Of a stretch of 64,000 nt of DNA, positions 62,655-64,000 are shown piece after piece. The notes beneath the pieces are model-generated. The model saw nothing but the letters and a program-made list of their open reading frames with translations, ran no database searches and had not been told where the DNA came from. A program made the position numbers and the translations under genes. This DNA is from Channa striata (Eukaryota > Chordata > Actinopteri > Anabantiformes > Channidae), in NCBI GenBank assembly GCA_033026295.1, contig CM065183.1:2790001-2854000 (forward strand). Reading direction: 5' to 3'. The stretch's first letter is position 1. Each line of letters starts with the position of its first letter.

Positions 62655-63576
62655 ATTATTAAGACCCTTTACTCAGTACTTTGTTAAAATACCTTTGGCA
62701 GCAATTATAACCTTGAGTCTTTATGGGATGACACAACAAGCTTTGCACACATGGATTGGAGGATTTTCTGTCGTTCTTCTTAACAAACATCAGTCTCAAG
62801 TTCAGTCAGGTTAGATGGGGACCGTTGGTGGACAGCAATTATCAGGTCTGTCCAGATATCTTCGCTAGGGTTCAAGTCAGGGACATGGCTGGGCCACTTT
62901 AGCACATTCACAGAGTTGTCCCCAAACCACTCCAGTGTTGTCTTGGCAGTGTGCTTAGGATTGTTGTTCTGTTGGAAGGTGAACCTTCAGCCTAGTCTGA
63001 GGTCCAGACTGTGGAACAGATTTTATTGAGGACATCTCTATACTTTACTCCATTCTTTCTGTTTTTAGCTGGGTGCGACCAGCTCTTGATGAAGTCCTGG
63101 TTGTGCCAAACTATCTCCATTTGAGAACTATGGAGGCCACTTGGGAACCTGCAGTGCAGCAGATTTGTAGCCTTCCCCTTATCTTTGCCTTGCAATAATC
63201 CTGTTTCTGAGCTCTGCAGGCAGTTCCATGGCTTTTGCTCTGATAGAGTATATATTGTCAGCTGTGAGGCTTGAGGTCAGGTGTGTGCCTTTTCAAATCA
63301 TTCCATTCAATTTAATTTACCACAGGTGGACTCCAATCAAGGTGTAGAAACAAGGCAGCTGTTGGAAAGGGTCTGAATACTTAGGTCAATGTGATGTTTC
63401 AGTTTCACCTTTTTCATTCATTTGCAAACATTTCAAAATATCAGTTTTCACTTCATTATGGGGTACTGAGTGTGAATTATTGAGAAAAAAATGAATTTAA
63501 ACAACTGTAGTGTCAGGCTGCAACATAATAAAATTTAAAAAATTGAAGGTGTTCTGAAAACTTTCTGATTGCACTG
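62655..63576. mobile_element. Tc1-like element remnant, internally deleted
   Basis: The sequence follows the well-known salmonid/teleost Tc1 family in its non-coding orientation. It has ACTCAGTACTTTGTTAAAAT and CCTTTGGCAGCAATTATAAC at the left, GGGTTCAAGTCAGGGACATG and GTTGGAAGGTGAACCTTCAG in the middle, and CACAGGTGGACTCCAATCAA and AAGGGTCTGAATACTTA at the right. It ends in GATTGCACTG before TA (63577-63578). The full element is about 1.6 kb; here about 0.9 kb remains, with the part encoding the central transposase missing after about 63070. The left terminal repeat is badly eroded. The transposase would have been read on the minus strand. No functional product is possible. Confidence 0.85.
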
Positions 63577-63578
63577 TA

Positions 63579-64000
63579 ACTGATGTTGCATGCAAATGTG
63601 CAATTCAATTTAAAAGTTTTGTGTCTTACACTTAGGGATTAAACCTACTCAGTCAATGGTGTAACTTTTAATTAGAGTATTTTTGTTGTATTTTAACCCA
63701 AACTATAATTTTTCTCTAAACCGAAGCAACTTGCTTTTTACTTAAACCCACCACTGCAATTGTTGCACCTTAACATCACAAAGTTGATTAATGACAGCTG
63801 TAGTGGTAGTGCATGACGTCCACCTGCTGTGCCTGCTAAGCCATATGTTCATCTAGGAACAGATAAAACAGATAAAAAGCCATTGATTGGCTTGATAAGA
63901 TCTGAATCAGGTCAGATTATCATCAACTCTGCTTTTCCCATCATCTGCAGAGTATTTTAGCATTTTAACTGAAAGCACAAATCAATCCCCATAACAGTAG
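63579..64000. other. Right edge
   Basis: About 420 bases of AT-rich sequence beyond the Tc1-like remnant; nothing recognised. Confidence 0.6.

Larger units (their letters stand above)
1..64000 (-). other. nrxn3: Neurexin 3 (nrxn3) locus, internal part of the gene
   Basis: Eight exons between 4590 and 30640 on the minus strand encode consecutive pieces of a long (alpha) neurexin, from the start of LNS2 to the first half of LNS4. Neurexins are presynaptic single-pass adhesion receptors that bind neuroligins, LRRTMs, neurexophilins and dystroglycan through their LNS and EGF domains. Residue choices such as TWQRNG in LNS2, KWNTKRMGS and KPQERKD in LNS3, FICDCT and GYW in EGF2, and GSMYMK and LELDGGRVKL in LNS4 fit remembered NRXN3 better than NRXN1 or NRXN2. 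The first exon (signal peptide, LNS1, EGF1) and the LNS4 to cytoplasmic-tail exons are outside the window. The beta promoter lies further 3' in known neurexins and is not expected here. The a/b teleost ohnologue is undecided. Confidence 0.85.

Overview
The window is vertebrate nuclear DNA, almost certainly from a teleost (probably a percomorph). The evidence is AT-rich intronic sequence with many CA/GT microsatellites, small exons in very long introns, and decayed copies of fish-typical mobile elements: RTE, L2 and Rex1 LINEs, three Tc1-like transposons, and the fish 'TTTATTTATATAGCGC' dispersed repeat. There is no bacterial-style gene content; most open reading frames are chance or lie inside repeats.

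The only protein-coding gene I can support is a neurexin on the minus strand, read as nrxn3. The paralogue call rests on remembered mammalian NRXN1/2/3 sequences; I cannot separate nrxn3a from nrxn3b. Eight coding exons are visible. In transcription order they are: 30640-30339 (first part of LNS2), 29476-29432 (splice-site-2 cassette microexon with two nested donors), 27157-26996 (end of LNS2), 14461-14168, 13557-13410 and 13271-12890 (LNS3 and the second EGF domain), 6643-6440 (start of LNS4), and 4616-4590 (27-nt splice-site-3 cassette microexon). All junction phases agree. The first exon (signal peptide, LNS1, EGF1) would lie beyond 64000, and the rest of LNS4 onward lies before position 1. 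The gene therefore covers the whole window, and all other sequence is intronic.

Layout: 1-4589 is intron with a complete but dead Tc1-like element (3174-4308). 4590-14461 is an exon-rich part. 14462-26995 is a 12.5-kb intron with microsatellites, hairpins and one CTCF-like site. 26996-30640 holds LNS2 exons, the SS2 cassette and a second Tc1-like element with long inverted repeats. 30641-64000 is more than 33 kb of one or more introns (I could not find SS1 microexons). It contains a well-folded tRNA-Leu(UAA) gene at 42253-42335 and a repeat-dense right half: an internally deleted RTE at 50968-52995 between two copies of a fish dispersed repeat, a frameshifted L2 at 54840-57746, an RTE 5'-end fragment, a local direct duplication flanking an RT relic, a Rex1 relic and a Tc1-like remnant.

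The most useful results are the two alternative-splicing microexons. The main anomaly is an apparent frameshift in a G/C homopolymer inside the LNS3 exon, most simply an assembly error. I found no new defence, biosynthetic or mobile system.
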